Shown one piece after another: positions 25,252 to 33,079 of a DNA stretch of 64,000 bases. Numbering within the stretch: the stretch's first letter is position 1; each line of letters begins with the position of its first letter. Below the pieces are notes generated by a model. That model saw only the letters and a program-made list of their open reading frames with translations. It did no database searches and was not told the DNA's origin. A program made the translations under genes and the position numbers. The stretch comes from Desulfosporosinus acididurans (lineage in GTDB: Bacteria; Bacillota; Desulfitobacteriia; Desulfitobacteriales; Desulfitobacteriaceae). The stretch is from assembly GCF_001029285.1 (NCBI RefSeq), contig NZ_LDZY01000002.1, positions 1 to 64,000 on the forward strand. The letters run 5' to 3'.

Positions 25252-25360
25252 TTTACAGCACCCCTTTTTATAGTTCTCGATATATTAGTAGACGTCCATT
25301 TATCCATTGCCAAAACAACTGCTTGACATATACTGTGCAACTCCTTTTCAGTAAGCTAAT

Positions 25361-25409
25361 ACAAGTGGAGCAATCTCCATTTAATATAAACGGGGAATGC
25401 TCCACTTGT
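25361..25409. repeat. Inverted repeat between divergent genes
   Basis: ACAAGTGGAGCA (25361-25372) and TGCTCCACTTGT (25398-25409) are perfectly complementary with a 25-base loop. It lies between the leftward hydrolase gene and the rightward NTF2-like gene. It could be an operator or a decayed element; the rest of 25252-25617 holds nothing recognisable. Confidence 0.55.
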
Positions 25410-25617
25410 CAAGAACAGCTCTATATTATATAATTTAGAGTAATAATTTTGCGAATTGTGTGAAAACTACCTGAATTCGAACTGGACATCGCAATGCAGT
25501 TACCAATTTGATTAAAAACTTGGGGCGTTATTATGCGAATGAGCATGAAGAACATGTATGTGAAACCGTACACGGGGAAACTATTTAAGTTTTCTTATGG
25601 CGAAGGGGGGATTGAAA

Positions 25618-25995
25618 ATGGGATCATCACTCCACGAACAAATATACGATTTAGAAGACAGATTATTACAACCTGAGATTCGCCGATCAGGAGAAGAAAT
25701 TTCAATGCTATTAGCAGACGATTTTGTTGAATTTGGAAGTTCCGGGCGCACGTATGATAAAATACAGGTTGTGGAGGGATTGCCACATTCTCCTACTGTT
25801 CCAACGGTTATTGAGGATTTTCAAGTAAAAGTTTTATCGACATATGTGGTACTAGCTACTTATCGTGCAGTTAAGGCTAACGAATCTAGAGAAGAGATGA
25901 GGAACTCATTACGCAGTTCAATTTGGAGGTTCACAGATGGAAGGTGGCAAATTGTTTTTCATCAAGGAACTAGATCAATGGAATTCTGTAAGTGA
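25618..25995 (+). CDS. NTF2-like (DUF4440) protein
   Basis: The 125-residue protein has a SnoaL/DUF4440 fold signature: [25 protein letters not shown]-x-EFGSSG at the start (read in pieces), then a beta-sheet region ending in [20 protein letters not shown]. Such domains bind small hydrophobic ligands or act as enzymes or dimer modules. The start at ATG 25618 follows GGGGGGA at seven bases; the upstream ATG at 25597 lacks such a site. The role is unknown. It may be a nuclease-like or stress accessory protein, but nothing in the context says so. Confidence 0.8.
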   Translation: MGSSLHEQIYDLEDRLLQPEIRRSGEEISMLLADDFVEFGSSGRTYDKIQVVEGLPHSPTVPTVIEDFQVKVLSTYVVLATYRAVKANESREEMRNSLRSSIWRFTDGRWQIVFHQGTRSMEFCK

Positions 25996-26078
25996 CACGA
26001 TTCCTGTTGTTGGGATGAGAAACTTTCAAGCGAGAATTGTTAGTCAAAATATCGTTTTAGTTTGATGCAGGAGACGGG

Positions 26079-26771
26079 ATGCTGATGATGAAATTTGTAT
26101 TGGACCAAAAATATTGCTGGGCGGAGCAGTTGGGTCCGTCGGACCAGCCGGTGCCATTGGTGATTTTGCTGTCCGGTGACGATAGTATGCAGCAGTTGTC
26201 GGAGATCCGTGAAATGCTGTTGCTCCGGATCGCTGCCGGGGATTGCCGGCCATTTCTAATTACGGGATTTGGTCCCATCGATTGGGATCGTGACTTTACA
26301 CCATGGTATCTGGAAGGTACAGGCGGTCGGATTTTTGCCGGGAAGGCCGATGAAATGCTGGACTTTATGAAAAATGCCCTGCTGCCGATGCTGCAGAGCA
26401 CTTTTTCCCTCAGCGGGGAAGTGTATCCGGTCGGTTATTCTCTGGGAGGGTTGACTGCTTTGTATGGCCACTGCAGGTCGGGTTTTACCGGTTGCGGCAG
26501 CTGTTCCGGATCGCTCTGGTTTCCAGGATGGCTGGAATTTTTGCAGAAGCACCTGCCCCCCGGCAAAGTCTACCTGAGTTTGGGCGGCAAAGAAGAAAAG
26601 ACTAAAGATCCTTTGATGTGTGAAGTGGGCAAAGCCACACAGAAGTCCAAGGAGTTGCTTGCAAAGTCTGCCAAAGTGATTTATGTTAAAGAGCCCGGCG
26701 GCCATTTTCGGGAAATACCCCAGAGAATCGGCAGGGCTATTTTATGGCTGCTGGAGCCGATTCAAAGGTGA
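26079..26771 (+). CDS. Putative alpha/beta hydrolase, horizontally acquired
   Basis: The 230-residue protein resembles esterase-type alpha/beta hydrolases: nucleophile elbow VGYSLGGL (about residues 116-123), an aspartate in a strand before it, and the last histidine in PGGHFREIP near 213. AGGAG lies six bases upstream of the ATG. The codon usage is visibly more G/C-rich than in all neighbours, which suggests recent transfer. The substrate is unknown. It stands alone downstream of the NTF2-like gene with an 80-bp gap. Confidence 0.75.
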   Translation: MLMMKFVLDQKYCWAEQLGPSDQPVPLVILLSGDDSMQQLSEIREMLLLRIAAGDCRPFLITGFGPIDWDRDFTPWYLEGTGGRIFAGKADEMLDFMKNALLPMLQSTFSLSGEVYPVGYSLGGLTALYGHCRSGFTGCGSCSGSLWFPGWLEFLQKHLPPGKVYLSLGGKEEKTKDPLMCEVGKATQKSKELLAKSAKVIYVKEPGGHFREIPQRIGRAILWLLEPIQR

Positions 26772-26904
26772 ATCTTAATATTTGGGACGAGCTCGGCTAA
26801 TCCAGTAACTAAGTGTAATGTTTCACGAGATTATCCCTGAGTTGCATACTACACGCTTTACCTTGTAACAACATGAAAATAGAATAATATCATCCTAGAT
26901 AATT

Positions 26905-26939
26905 AAAGCCAATAACCAAAAATTATGGTTATTGGCTTT
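26905..26939. terminator. Bidirectional terminator
   Basis: AAAGCCAATAACC (26905-26917) pairs with GGTTATTGGCTTT (26927-26939). It separates the convergent hydrolase and the leftward gene at 26956 and resembles the nrdJ terminator stem at 9039-9070. Confidence 0.75.
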
Positions 26940-26955
26940 GGCAGTTATAATTGGC

Positions 26956-27324
26956 CTACTTTTTTCCTTTGAGGAATTGTCGAAGGGCAGTGTCACTAAC
27001 GACATAGATATCGTCGATGAGGTAATAATGCTGAGCACCGGCGATTAATTCTTCGGCCTCTGTCCGCCCAACTTCTGTGTAGGCAGTTAACTCGTCATTT
27101 TTGATGGTAATCAGGATAAAGGTCTTTTCCGGAGAATCGTCAATATCCGAAAGCTGAGAAATTCCCTTCATATTAAAGGCAAATAATTCGTTCTCCTGAG
27201 ACACGGCTTCAATCTCCTTAAAGATTTTGCCCAGATCATCAACTCCTATATCTTCGCGAATGATAAGATTTCCTTCCCTGCCAGGATAAAAGATACAATA
27301 CTTGGAACGTTCTGGCTTTGACAC
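26956..27324 (-). CDS. Hypothetical protein
   Basis: This 122-residue acidic protein has no signal peptide, membrane segment or cysteine cluster (only one Cys). It begins SKPERSKYCIFYPGREGN and ends in a helix with a lysine-rich tail. The GTG at 27324 has AAAGGTG nine bases upstream; a longer GTG start at 27336 would lack a site. A dispersed hairpin repeat sits right in front of the gene. No family was recognised. Confidence 0.65.
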   Translation of the reverse strand: MSKPERSKYCIFYPGREGNLIIREDIGVDDLGKIFKEIEAVSQENELFAFNMKGISQLSDIDDSPEKTFILITIKNDELTAYTEVGRTEAEELIAGAQHYYLIDDIYVVSDTALRQFLKGKK

Positions 27325-27358
27325 TTTCTTCAACACCTTTCTGTGGTTCTTGAATTGA

Positions 27359-27477
27359 TTTATCCAATCGTAAGACTCCCACTTCTTTAAGTGGGAGTGG
27401 GTCCCCCGTACTCTGCTTCGGTGGGGTAGAGTCCCCCACCGAAGTCCCGATGTTCAGCTTTAGCTGAACGAGCTTAC
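27359..27477 (+). repeat. Dispersed hairpin repeat, fullest copy
   Basis: It has three consecutive stem-loops: ACTCCCACTT/AAGTGGGAGT, CTTCGGTGGGG/CCCCACCGAAG and GTTCAGCT/AGCTGAAC, ending GAACGAGCTTACT. Parts of the same array recur at 5544, 27650, 32860 (inverted), 35002, 41145, 49434 and 51955. Inferred to be the 3' non-coding end of IS200/IS605-type elements that have lost their genes. Confidence 0.8.
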
Positions 27478-27649
27478 TATAGGTCTAACTGCGGACACAT
27501 AAAAAACAAAGCGATATGATTCTTCTCAATCTAGGTGACGCTAATATTGACCATTTATCTATTGATATTTTCTCATAGATATGATTCACTTTTATTATAG
27601 AAATAAGATCAGTTTTTTAAAAGGAAAATTTTATCCTCGTGCGACAAGA

Positions 27650-27732
27650 AGTCCCCAACTCTAAGCGTTAGCGTATCCAAAGACTTCTACTTCCACAAGT
27701 GGGAGTGGTTCCAATACCTTGCTTTGGTGGGC
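27650..27732 (+). repeat. Dispersed hairpin repeat, degenerate copy
   Basis: Shares ACTTCCACAAGTGGGAGTGG and the GCTTTGGTGGG arm with the copy at 27359, only 170 bp away, between two genes. Confidence 0.55.
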
Positions 27733-27773
27733 ACGGAAAATAGTACAATTGATAATAAGGAGGGAGCAAAGGA

Positions 27774-28304
27774 ATGGCTCGTAAGTCTAAACTATTGATC
27801 TCCGTACTGATATGTATCCTTTTTTTGCTGGGATGCAGTACTCAGAGTTCTGAATTGGCTAAGGAAAATTCTCAGCTTAAAACCGAAATACAATCTCTAC
27901 AACAACAAGTTGATACTGCGAATAATAAAGTTAAACAGCAGGAGGAACTATACAACTTAAGAAATAATTTGGATAATAACCTTCATTTAATTTTAACATC
28001 CCTTATTAGAGGAGATTATACAACGGCAGAAAAGTACCTTGATTCCTCGATGCGCATTGAAAACCACAAATTGATTACGAAATTAAGCTCCGGTAATTTC
28101 GAATTTATTATTCCAGACCGCATGATGAACCTAAGGCAAAGAGCCTATTCGAGGAATGGAAATACTTATAATGCAATCTATGAGATCTATGATGCGGGAT
28201 ATACTTCAGGTAATAAATATGATGACAGGATATACACTCTAAATGTCACGTATTCATTAATCAATGGTACCTGGAAATTAAACAGCTTGATGATTGATGA
28301 GTAA
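27774..28304 (+). CDS. Hypothetical lipoprotein with coiled coil
   Basis: The 176-residue protein has a signal peptide with lipobox FLLGC (lipidated Cys21). Residues about 26-62 form a predicted coiled coil (LAKENSQLKTEIQSLQQQV), and the rest is a globular domain of about 110 residues with an NTF2-like feel (helices, then strands ending in NGTWKLNSLMIDE). AAGGAGG precedes the ATG. It should sit on the outer face of the membrane. The function is unknown. Confidence 0.75.
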   Translation: MARKSKLLISVLICILFLLGCSTQSSELAKENSQLKTEIQSLQQQVDTANNKVKQQEELYNLRNNLDNNLHLILTSLIRGDYTTAEKYLDSSMRIENHKLITKLSSGNFEFIIPDRMMNLRQRAYSRNGNTYNAIYEIYDAGYTSGNKYDDRIYTLNVTYSLINGTWKLNSLMIDE

Positions 28305-28483
28305 TAACTGCAATCTGCAATGATTAATCGGTAAAAATAAAAAAGTTATAAATAAAGAAGGTATTTGCTCCGAACACGGCGAATATAACTAAATAATGAG
28401 CGGAATAGCAGGCCAGAAGGCTTGTGTTGACGTAATTATTTGGCTACATTATTAATACTAACTATATTTTAATACTAAAAATG

Positions 28484-28529
28484 AGACCATGGAGGTCTGA
28501 CCCACATAGGGTTCTCCATGGTCTTTTTT
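28484..28529 (+). terminator. Strong hairpin with T-run in front of cooT
   Basis: AGACCATGGAG pairs with CTCCATGGTCT (28484-28494 with 28514-28524), an inner ACCC/GGGT extends the stem, and TTTTT follows. It ends 23 bp before the cooT start and 180 bp after the lipoprotein gene. It can be the lipoprotein terminator or an attenuator in the leader of the nickel/cobalt operon. Confidence 0.8.
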
Positions 28530-28551
28530 ATTTAAAGAGGAGGGTAATACA

Positions 28552-28764
28552 ATGTGCGAAGCTAATGCGTACTTTAACAGTAATGGTCAAGAGGTCTTGT
28601 TTATGGAAGCGGTTGATGTTATTGAACCTTATGAAGATGGCTTAAAGTTAGTGGATATATTCGGGCGACAAAAGTTTGTTAAGGCTAGGATTAAAGACAT
28701 GACGCTGCTTAATCACCGAATCGTCTTGGAAGAGACTGCCGGGTTTAAGCATGATTCGGAATAA
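28552..28764 (+). CDS. cooT: CooT-family nickel-binding protein
   Basis: The 70-residue protein begins MCEANAY and continues with GQEVLFMEAVDVIEPYEDG and GRQKFVKARIKDMTLLNHRIVLEE, the pattern of CooT proteins, which bind Ni(II) through the N-terminal cysteine and were first described with CO dehydrogenase maturation. Cys2 is present. GAGGAGGG lies upstream. It is 48 bp before cbiQ and is the first gene of a nickel/cobalt uptake operon, so it likely takes part in nickel handling. Confidence 0.9.
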   Translation: MCEANAYFNSNGQEVLFMEAVDVIEPYEDGLKLVDIFGRQKFVKARIKDMTLLNHRIVLEETAGFKHDSE

Positions 28765-28812
28765 GGAAAAGGAGAGAAAGCTCAGCGACATTAGCGAAGG
28801 GGGCTAACCTAA

Positions 28813-29748
28813 ATGGAATTGCCTAACTGGTTAAGCGAAGCAAGTCCTGCGTTATGTCGCTGCGGTTGCGGTGGCAGACGGAAAGGAAATTTTATTGAGA
28901 AAACACTGCGGGACATAATCAAGATTATCCAAGAAGCGGTTTTTTCTGAGGAAATTGCCCTGCGGCCAGGATTTCTGCAGAGATTGGACGCGCGAATCAA
29001 AGTGATCTCCCTGATATACCTTTTAATTATTGTTAACTTATGTGCGCACCTTTCTCTATTATGGGGCTTTTACTTAGTTTTGCTGGCTATAGCGGTGTCA
29101 TCTAAACTCCCCCTGCGTCAAGTGGTGGCTAGGGTATGGCTGGTTATACCATTGTTTACAGGGATTATGGTACTGCCTTCAATCTTTAACTGGGTGCGTC
29201 CCGGCGACCCGCTATGGGTTATCGCTGACTTCCATCACTCTCTTCACTTGGGGTATTTATCGTTTCCTTCGGTTTTGGCAGTTACCAGCCAAGGATTGTG
29301 GGGAGGGATAATGCTGATTAGCAGGGTGGGAATCTCTGTTTCTTTAGCAGTGGTCCTTACGCTGAGCACCCGTTGGATGGACTTTTTGCGTGCCTTACGT
29401 ACCTTTTTTGTTCCTAAAATTTTTATTATGACCCTTGAGATGACCTATCGTTATATTTTTGTTTTGGTTAGCGCCATGGAAGAAATGTTTCTTGCTCGAA
29501 AGGCCCGTGATGCTGGTCAATCGGCTCCTAAAGAAGAGCGGCGATTCGTAGCTTCAGCAGTGGGAGGATTGTTTGGCAAGTCGCTGCAAATGAGTGAAGA
29601 AGTTTATTGGGCCATGACTGCACGTGGTTATTCCGGAGAAATACGCCTCCTAAAAGGTTCTAGCCTGTGTTGGTCAGATGTCTTAGTTTTGTCATTGGTT
29701 GTCTTAGCAGGACTTATTTTGATTGCTGCCAACAAAGTCATGGGCTGA
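28813..29748 (+). CDS. cbiQ: ECF transporter membrane (T) component CbiQ
   Basis: This is the T-component of a cobalt/nickel energy-coupling-factor transporter. About five membrane segments start near residue 62 (RLDARIKVISLIYLLII). The coupling motif A-R-D/A-G region is seen as LARKARDAG (about residue 228) and MTARGYSG (about 275), both typical. The N-terminus is extended and carries a dense cysteine motif, CRCGCGGRRKG (residues 15-25), which could bind metal. The 311 residues exceed the usual 225-260 because of that extension. It follows cooT and overlaps the cbiO region. Confidence 0.92.
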   Translation: MELPNWLSEASPALCRCGCGGRRKGNFIEKTLRDIIKIIQEAVFSEEIALRPGFLQRLDARIKVISLIYLLIIVNLCAHLSLLWGFYLVLLAIAVSSKLPLRQVVARVWLVIPLFTGIMVLPSIFNWVRPGDPLWVIADFHHSLHLGYLSFPSVLAVTSQGLWGGIMLISRVGISVSLAVVLTLSTRWMDFLRALRTFFVPKIFIMTLEMTYRYIFVLVSAMEEMFLARKARDAGQSAPKEERRFVASAVGGLFGKSLQMSEEVYWAMTARGYSGEIRLLKGSSLCWSDVLVLSLVVLAGLILIAANKVMG

Positions 29749-29765
29749 TGAAAGGAGATCTCTGT

Positions 29766-30548
29766 TTGGACGAAATTTTTGATATTCTTAATGTATCTTA
29801 CTCATATCTGCCCGGCTATCCCGTGCTTTCTGGGATTTCTTTAAGTATTAAAAAAGGTGAGGGTTTAGTAATTTTGGGAGCCAATGGGAGTGGTAAATCC
29901 ACCTTGCTTAAAATGCTTTGTGGCCTTATCCATCCTGAGGAAGGTAAAATTTTGGCTTTTGGGAAGGAGCTGACCGAAGATGCCTTGCGTGATCCTAAGT
30001 TTCTGCAAGATTTCAGACAAAAGGTAGGTTTTGTATTTCAAAACTCGGACGCTCAGCTCTTTTCAGCTACTGTGCGGGACGAACTGGCTTTTGCTCCCTT
30101 GCAGGCGGGGTTACCCAAAGAAACAGTACAAAAAAGAGTTACAGACATTGCTCAATTGGTTGGCATTGGTAATCTCTTAGACCGGGCCCCTTATAAACTA
30201 AGTGGAGGTGAAAAGAAAAAGGTTGCTCTGGCCTGTGTTCTCACGGTTAATCCGGAGGTATTATTTCTGGATGAACCGACGAATGGTCTTGACCCTCGTA
30301 CCCAATTCTGGCTGGTTGAGTTCCTGCAGGCGCTGCAAACAGCAGGCAAGACGGTCATTATGGCAACCCATGATCTATCTATTGTTGAAGAATTAGCCCA
30401 GCGAGTCATTATTTTCCGGGAGAATCACACAATTGCTGCGGATGGTGCACCGCTTCAAGTGCTCACGAATCGTCAATTATTGCTGGAGGTAAACTTGATC
30501 CATGAACGGTCTCATTTTCATTTGGGTGGCAGTCGGCAGCATGGTTAA
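29766..30548 (+). CDS. cbiO: ECF transporter ATP-binding component CbiO
   Basis: The ABC ATPase of the metal ECF transporter. Walker A is GANGSGKST, the signature LSGGEKKKVAL, Walker B VLFLDEPT and the switch histidine ATHDLS; FQNSDAQLF is the Q-loop typical of ECF ATPases. The frame is open far into cbiQ. Two starts are sensible: ATG 29748, which overlaps the cbiQ stop, and TTG 29766, which has AAAGGAG seven bases upstream. The TTG is preferred. It powers uptake with CbiQ and CbiM. Confidence 0.93.
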   Translation: MDEIFDILNVSYSYLPGYPVLSGISLSIKKGEGLVILGANGSGKSTLLKMLCGLIHPEEGKILAFGKELTEDALRDPKFLQDFRQKVGFVFQNSDAQLFSATVRDELAFAPLQAGLPKETVQKRVTDIAQLVGIGNLLDRAPYKLSGGEKKKVALACVLTVNPEVLFLDEPTNGLDPRTQFWLVEFLQALQTAGKTVIMATHDLSIVEELAQRVIIFRENHTIAADGAPLQVLTNRQLLLEVNLIHERSHFHLGGSRQHG

Positions 30549-30598
30549 TGTTGAGAGAAAGGAACACCTCACTTAATCGTGGAAGGAGGAATTTTTTT

Positions 30599-31624
30599 AT
30601 GCACATTCCGGACGGATATTTAAGTCCACAAACCGATGCCCTTTTAGGTATCGCCAGTGTGATTGCTGCGGCAGGGGCAGCTTATAAAACGGCTCATACT
30701 CTGCGTGCCAAATATATTCCCATGCTTTCGATCGGAGCGGCTTTCTCGTTCACAATTATGATGTTTAATGTTCCCATTCCTGATGGGACAACGGCCCATG
30801 CAGTCGGAGGGAGTCTCTTGGCGATTCTGCTTGGCCCTTGGGCTGCAATGATCAGTATTTCAATTGCTTTAATTATTCAGGCCCTCTTTTTCGGAGACGG
30901 CGGGATATTGGCCCTAGGGGCCAATATCATGAATATGGCTGTCGTACTGCCCTTTGTCAGCTATGGTATTTACCGGCTTGTTGCAGGAAAAAGCGGTGTT
31001 TCATCGAAGCGCCATTGGATTGGAGCAGCCATAGCGGGGTATGTCGGTCTATCAGCTGCAGCTCTTTGTGCCGGCATTGAATTTGGTTTACAGCCCTTAC
31101 TTTTTCATACTGCCAATGGCACTCCGCTGTATAGTCCTTATGGCTTGAACATTGCTGTACCAGCTATGCTTTTTGCTCATTTAACGATCGCAGGCCCGGT
31201 TGAGGGATTGGTTAGCGCCTTGGTTGTTACCTACTTACAACGTACCAATCCGGTAATGCTCCAACTAAAGTCGAATACAGAAAAATCGGTTGGCAGTTTC
31301 CGGTATAGAACATTGATTATCGGTTTACTAGTTCTGGCAGTACTCTCCCCTTTAGGATTATTGGCTTCTGGGACTGCTTTTGGTGAATGGGGCGGTGAAG
31401 AATTGCAAGCCAAGTTTGGTTTTATTCCCAGCGGTTTGCAAAAATTGGGGGATTTCTGGCACCATGCTTTTCTCAAAGACTATGGTATTTCAGGCTACGA
31501 CCACACCTTTTGGCAACAGGCTCTTGGTTATCTTATTTCGGCGTTTTTCGGCTTGTTGGTCATTGGCATGATCGCTTTAATCGTTCAGCGTTTCCTGGGC
31601 AGGTCTCAGGGACGGACAAGTTAG
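30599..31624 (+). CDS. cbiM: Substrate-binding component CbiM fused to a CbiN/PDGLE-like domain
   Basis: The S-component binds Co(II) or Ni(II). CbiM proteins need an N-terminal Met-His, which chelates the metal; here MHIPDGYLSP starts at ATG 30599 behind GGAGGAA. The frame extends upstream to 30548, but that start would bury the essential N-terminus. Residues 1-220 are the CbiM core with six membrane segments, and residues about 235-341 form a PDGLE-type domain with two helices, replacing a separate CbiN. The order cooT-cbiQ-cbiO-cbiM suggests nickel as well as cobalt. Confidence 0.93.
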   Translation: MHIPDGYLSPQTDALLGIASVIAAAGAAYKTAHTLRAKYIPMLSIGAAFSFTIMMFNVPIPDGTTAHAVGGSLLAILLGPWAAMISISIALIIQALFFGDGGILALGANIMNMAVVLPFVSYGIYRLVAGKSGVSSKRHWIGAAIAGYVGLSAAALCAGIEFGLQPLLFHTANGTPLYSPYGLNIAVPAMLFAHLTIAGPVEGLVSALVVTYLQRTNPVMLQLKSNTEKSVGSFRYRTLIIGLLVLAVLSPLGLLASGTAFGEWGGEELQAKFGFIPSGLQKLGDFWHHAFLKDYGISGYDHTFWQQALGYLISAFFGLLVIGMIALIVQRFLGRSQGRTS

Positions 31625-31714
31625 TCGATCCAGCGTTCTGCAATGCGGTTGCTTACGGGTTTGAAGGATGGATGTTCGTACATAGATTTTCGGTAAGTAA
31701 TTTTCGCTATAATT

Positions 31715-31745
31715 AAAGCCTCCGGCAAATAAAACCGGAGGCTTT
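31715..31745. terminator. Bidirectional terminator between cbiM and ferredoxin
   Basis: AAAGCCTCCGG (31715-31725) pairs perfectly with CCGGAGGCTTT (31735-31745) and serves the two convergent genes. Confidence 0.85.
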
Positions 31746-31749
31746 AACA

Positions 31750-31935
31750 TTATTCTAAAGTAATTGCTTCCACAGGACAGCTGTTCACAGCGTCTTTGGC
31801 TAATTTTTCAATTTCTTGGGGAACAGGATTCAAATAGGCTTCGGCAATCCCGAAACTGTTCATCCTGAAAACCTGTGGGCAAATTGACTCGCAGGAAGCG
31901 CATCCAATGCAATCAGAATTCACAGAAGCATACAT
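31750..31935 (-). CDS. 4Fe-4S ferredoxin
   Basis: The 61-residue protein has the cluster-binding motif CIGCASCESICP near residue 9 and a distant CPVEAI near 53, as in single-cluster ferredoxins of the Desulfovibrio/Clostridium type. It transfers electrons at low potential in the cytoplasm. The ATG at 31935 follows AAAGGAGG at eight bases; a TTG three bases earlier is less likely. It stands alone opposite the cbi operon. Confidence 0.92.
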   Translation of the reverse strand: MYASVNSDCIGCASCESICPQVFRMNSFGIAEAYLNPVPQEIEKLAKDAVNSCPVEAITLE

Positions 31936-32186
31936 CAACGTTGCCTCCTTTCAGTAGTTTTATCGGACTAACTTCTAATTTTACATAAGAATAACTTGGG
32001 AGTCCCTTCATAGTCAACAATAGATTTTAGCTTAAAGCGGTAAAAGTTAAGGTTGATTTTTGTTTTTACCTGGACGGGTAAGAGGTTTTGGAGCAAAGTT
32101 GAACTCGCTGAGGAAAATGGTTATAATCAATCCAATATTCCCATATTTCAATAATGGGCTATTTTTAAGACTAAGGAGAAAAAGCT

Positions 32187-32762
32187 ATGGCGCATAAATT
32201 TAATCCAGGAAATAAAAGAAAGCTCGATGACCAGTGGCGTCGACAGAATCTCCCTCCAAAACCTACATTAGAAAAACTAGGTCTTAATTCCGACGATACT
32301 CTTGCTGATGTAGGGTGTGGGATAGGGTATTTTACTATCCCAGCGGCCGAAGTGATCAAATCACCCAATAAAGTATTTGCTTTAGACACTTCAGAAGAAA
32401 TGTTGGCCGAGGTAGAAAAAAGAGCTGATGATGCCGGTATATCAAATATCGTCTTAATTAAGACCGAAGAATATGGCTTAAAGCTTCCTGATCAAGCTGT
32501 AAGTTTTGTCCTCTTAGTCAATGTACTCCACGAAATTGACAACCAAGAAGGATTTCTCGGCGAAGTGTATCGTATATTAAAAACTGATGGTAAAATAGCC
32601 CTGATTGATTGGGAAAAGAAGGCAACGGAAATGGGTCCTCCCTTAGATCATCGAATAAGCAGTCAAGATGCTCAAGGTTTGCTGCAAACAGCAAGTTTTG
32701 AGCTCTTAAAAGAAATGTCATTCGCTGAAACATTTTATGGTTTAGTAGCTATTAAGAAGTGA
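32187..32762 (+). CDS. Class I SAM-dependent methyltransferase
   Basis: The 191-residue protein has the Rossmann methyltransferase motifs: VGCGIGYFTIPAA (motif I, about residues 37-49), ALDTSEEML, then VLLVNVLHEID (motif IV, about 105) and LIDWEKK. AAGGAG precedes the ATG. The substrate is unknown; close relatives are often annotated UbiE-like or arsenite methyltransferase-like, but the arsenite cysteines are missing here. Confidence 0.85.
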   Translation: MAHKFNPGNKRKLDDQWRRQNLPPKPTLEKLGLNSDDTLADVGCGIGYFTIPAAEVIKSPNKVFALDTSEEMLAEVEKRADDAGISNIVLIKTEEYGLKLPDQAVSFVLLVNVLHEIDNQEGFLGEVYRILKTDGKIALIDWEKKATEMGPPLDHRISSQDAQGLLQTASFELLKEMSFAETFYGLVAIKK

Positions 32763-32859
32763 ACTTATTTAGCAAATGCTGAATATCGAGCTTCGGTGAT
32801 GAAAGTGTCCTGTGGACACTTTCGCCGAAAGCCCTAGCTCATAACAAATTCTATCGCGC

Positions 32860-32955
32860 TGAAGAGGATGGACTCTGCCCCCGCCGAAGAGAGAACGAGA
32901 TACCCCTGCTTTATCTTAGAAGTTGGAGCCTTGCGGTTGGACAAAAGTCTTATAC
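32860..32955 (-). repeat. Dispersed hairpin repeat, inverted copy
   Basis: On the minus strand it reads GTCCAACCGCAAGGCTCCAA, followed later by CTTCGGCGGGG and CAGAGTCC, a diverged version of the 27359 copy in the opposite direction. It lies between the methyltransferase and the GntR promoter. Confidence 0.55.
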
Positions 32956-32980
32956 CGTAAAGGATAGAGCCAATATTTTT

Positions 32981-33033
32981 GGTATACGGTATACCACTTT
33001 TCTCTTGCCTTTTGTTGTCTGATAGACTAATAT
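32981..33033 (+). promoter_or_regulatory. gntR promoter and palindromic operator
   Basis: The operator GGTATACGGTATACC (32981-32995) is a perfect palindrome around one central base. Nine bp downstream lies TTGCCT (33005-33010), 17-bp spacer, TAATAT (33028-33033). The same operator sits in front of the transporter genes at 33793, so this regulator likely controls both. Confidence 0.8.
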
Positions 33034-33079
33034 TGAATTTAGCAGAAGATTTGAAGATTTATTCTAAGGGGATAACGCA

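Noticed and set aside
27239-27439. 66-codon frame on the minus strand
   Set aside because: It is made mostly of the dispersed repeat plus an out-of-frame part of the hypothetical gene at 26956-27324.
27359-27477. CRISPR-like array
   Set aside because: The repeats are dispersed, not tandem, and there are no regular spacers or cas genes.
28305-28551. Cobalamin or NiCo riboswitch before cooT
   Set aside because: No B12-box or the conserved NiCo riboswitch core was visible; only a terminator-type hairpin can be supported.
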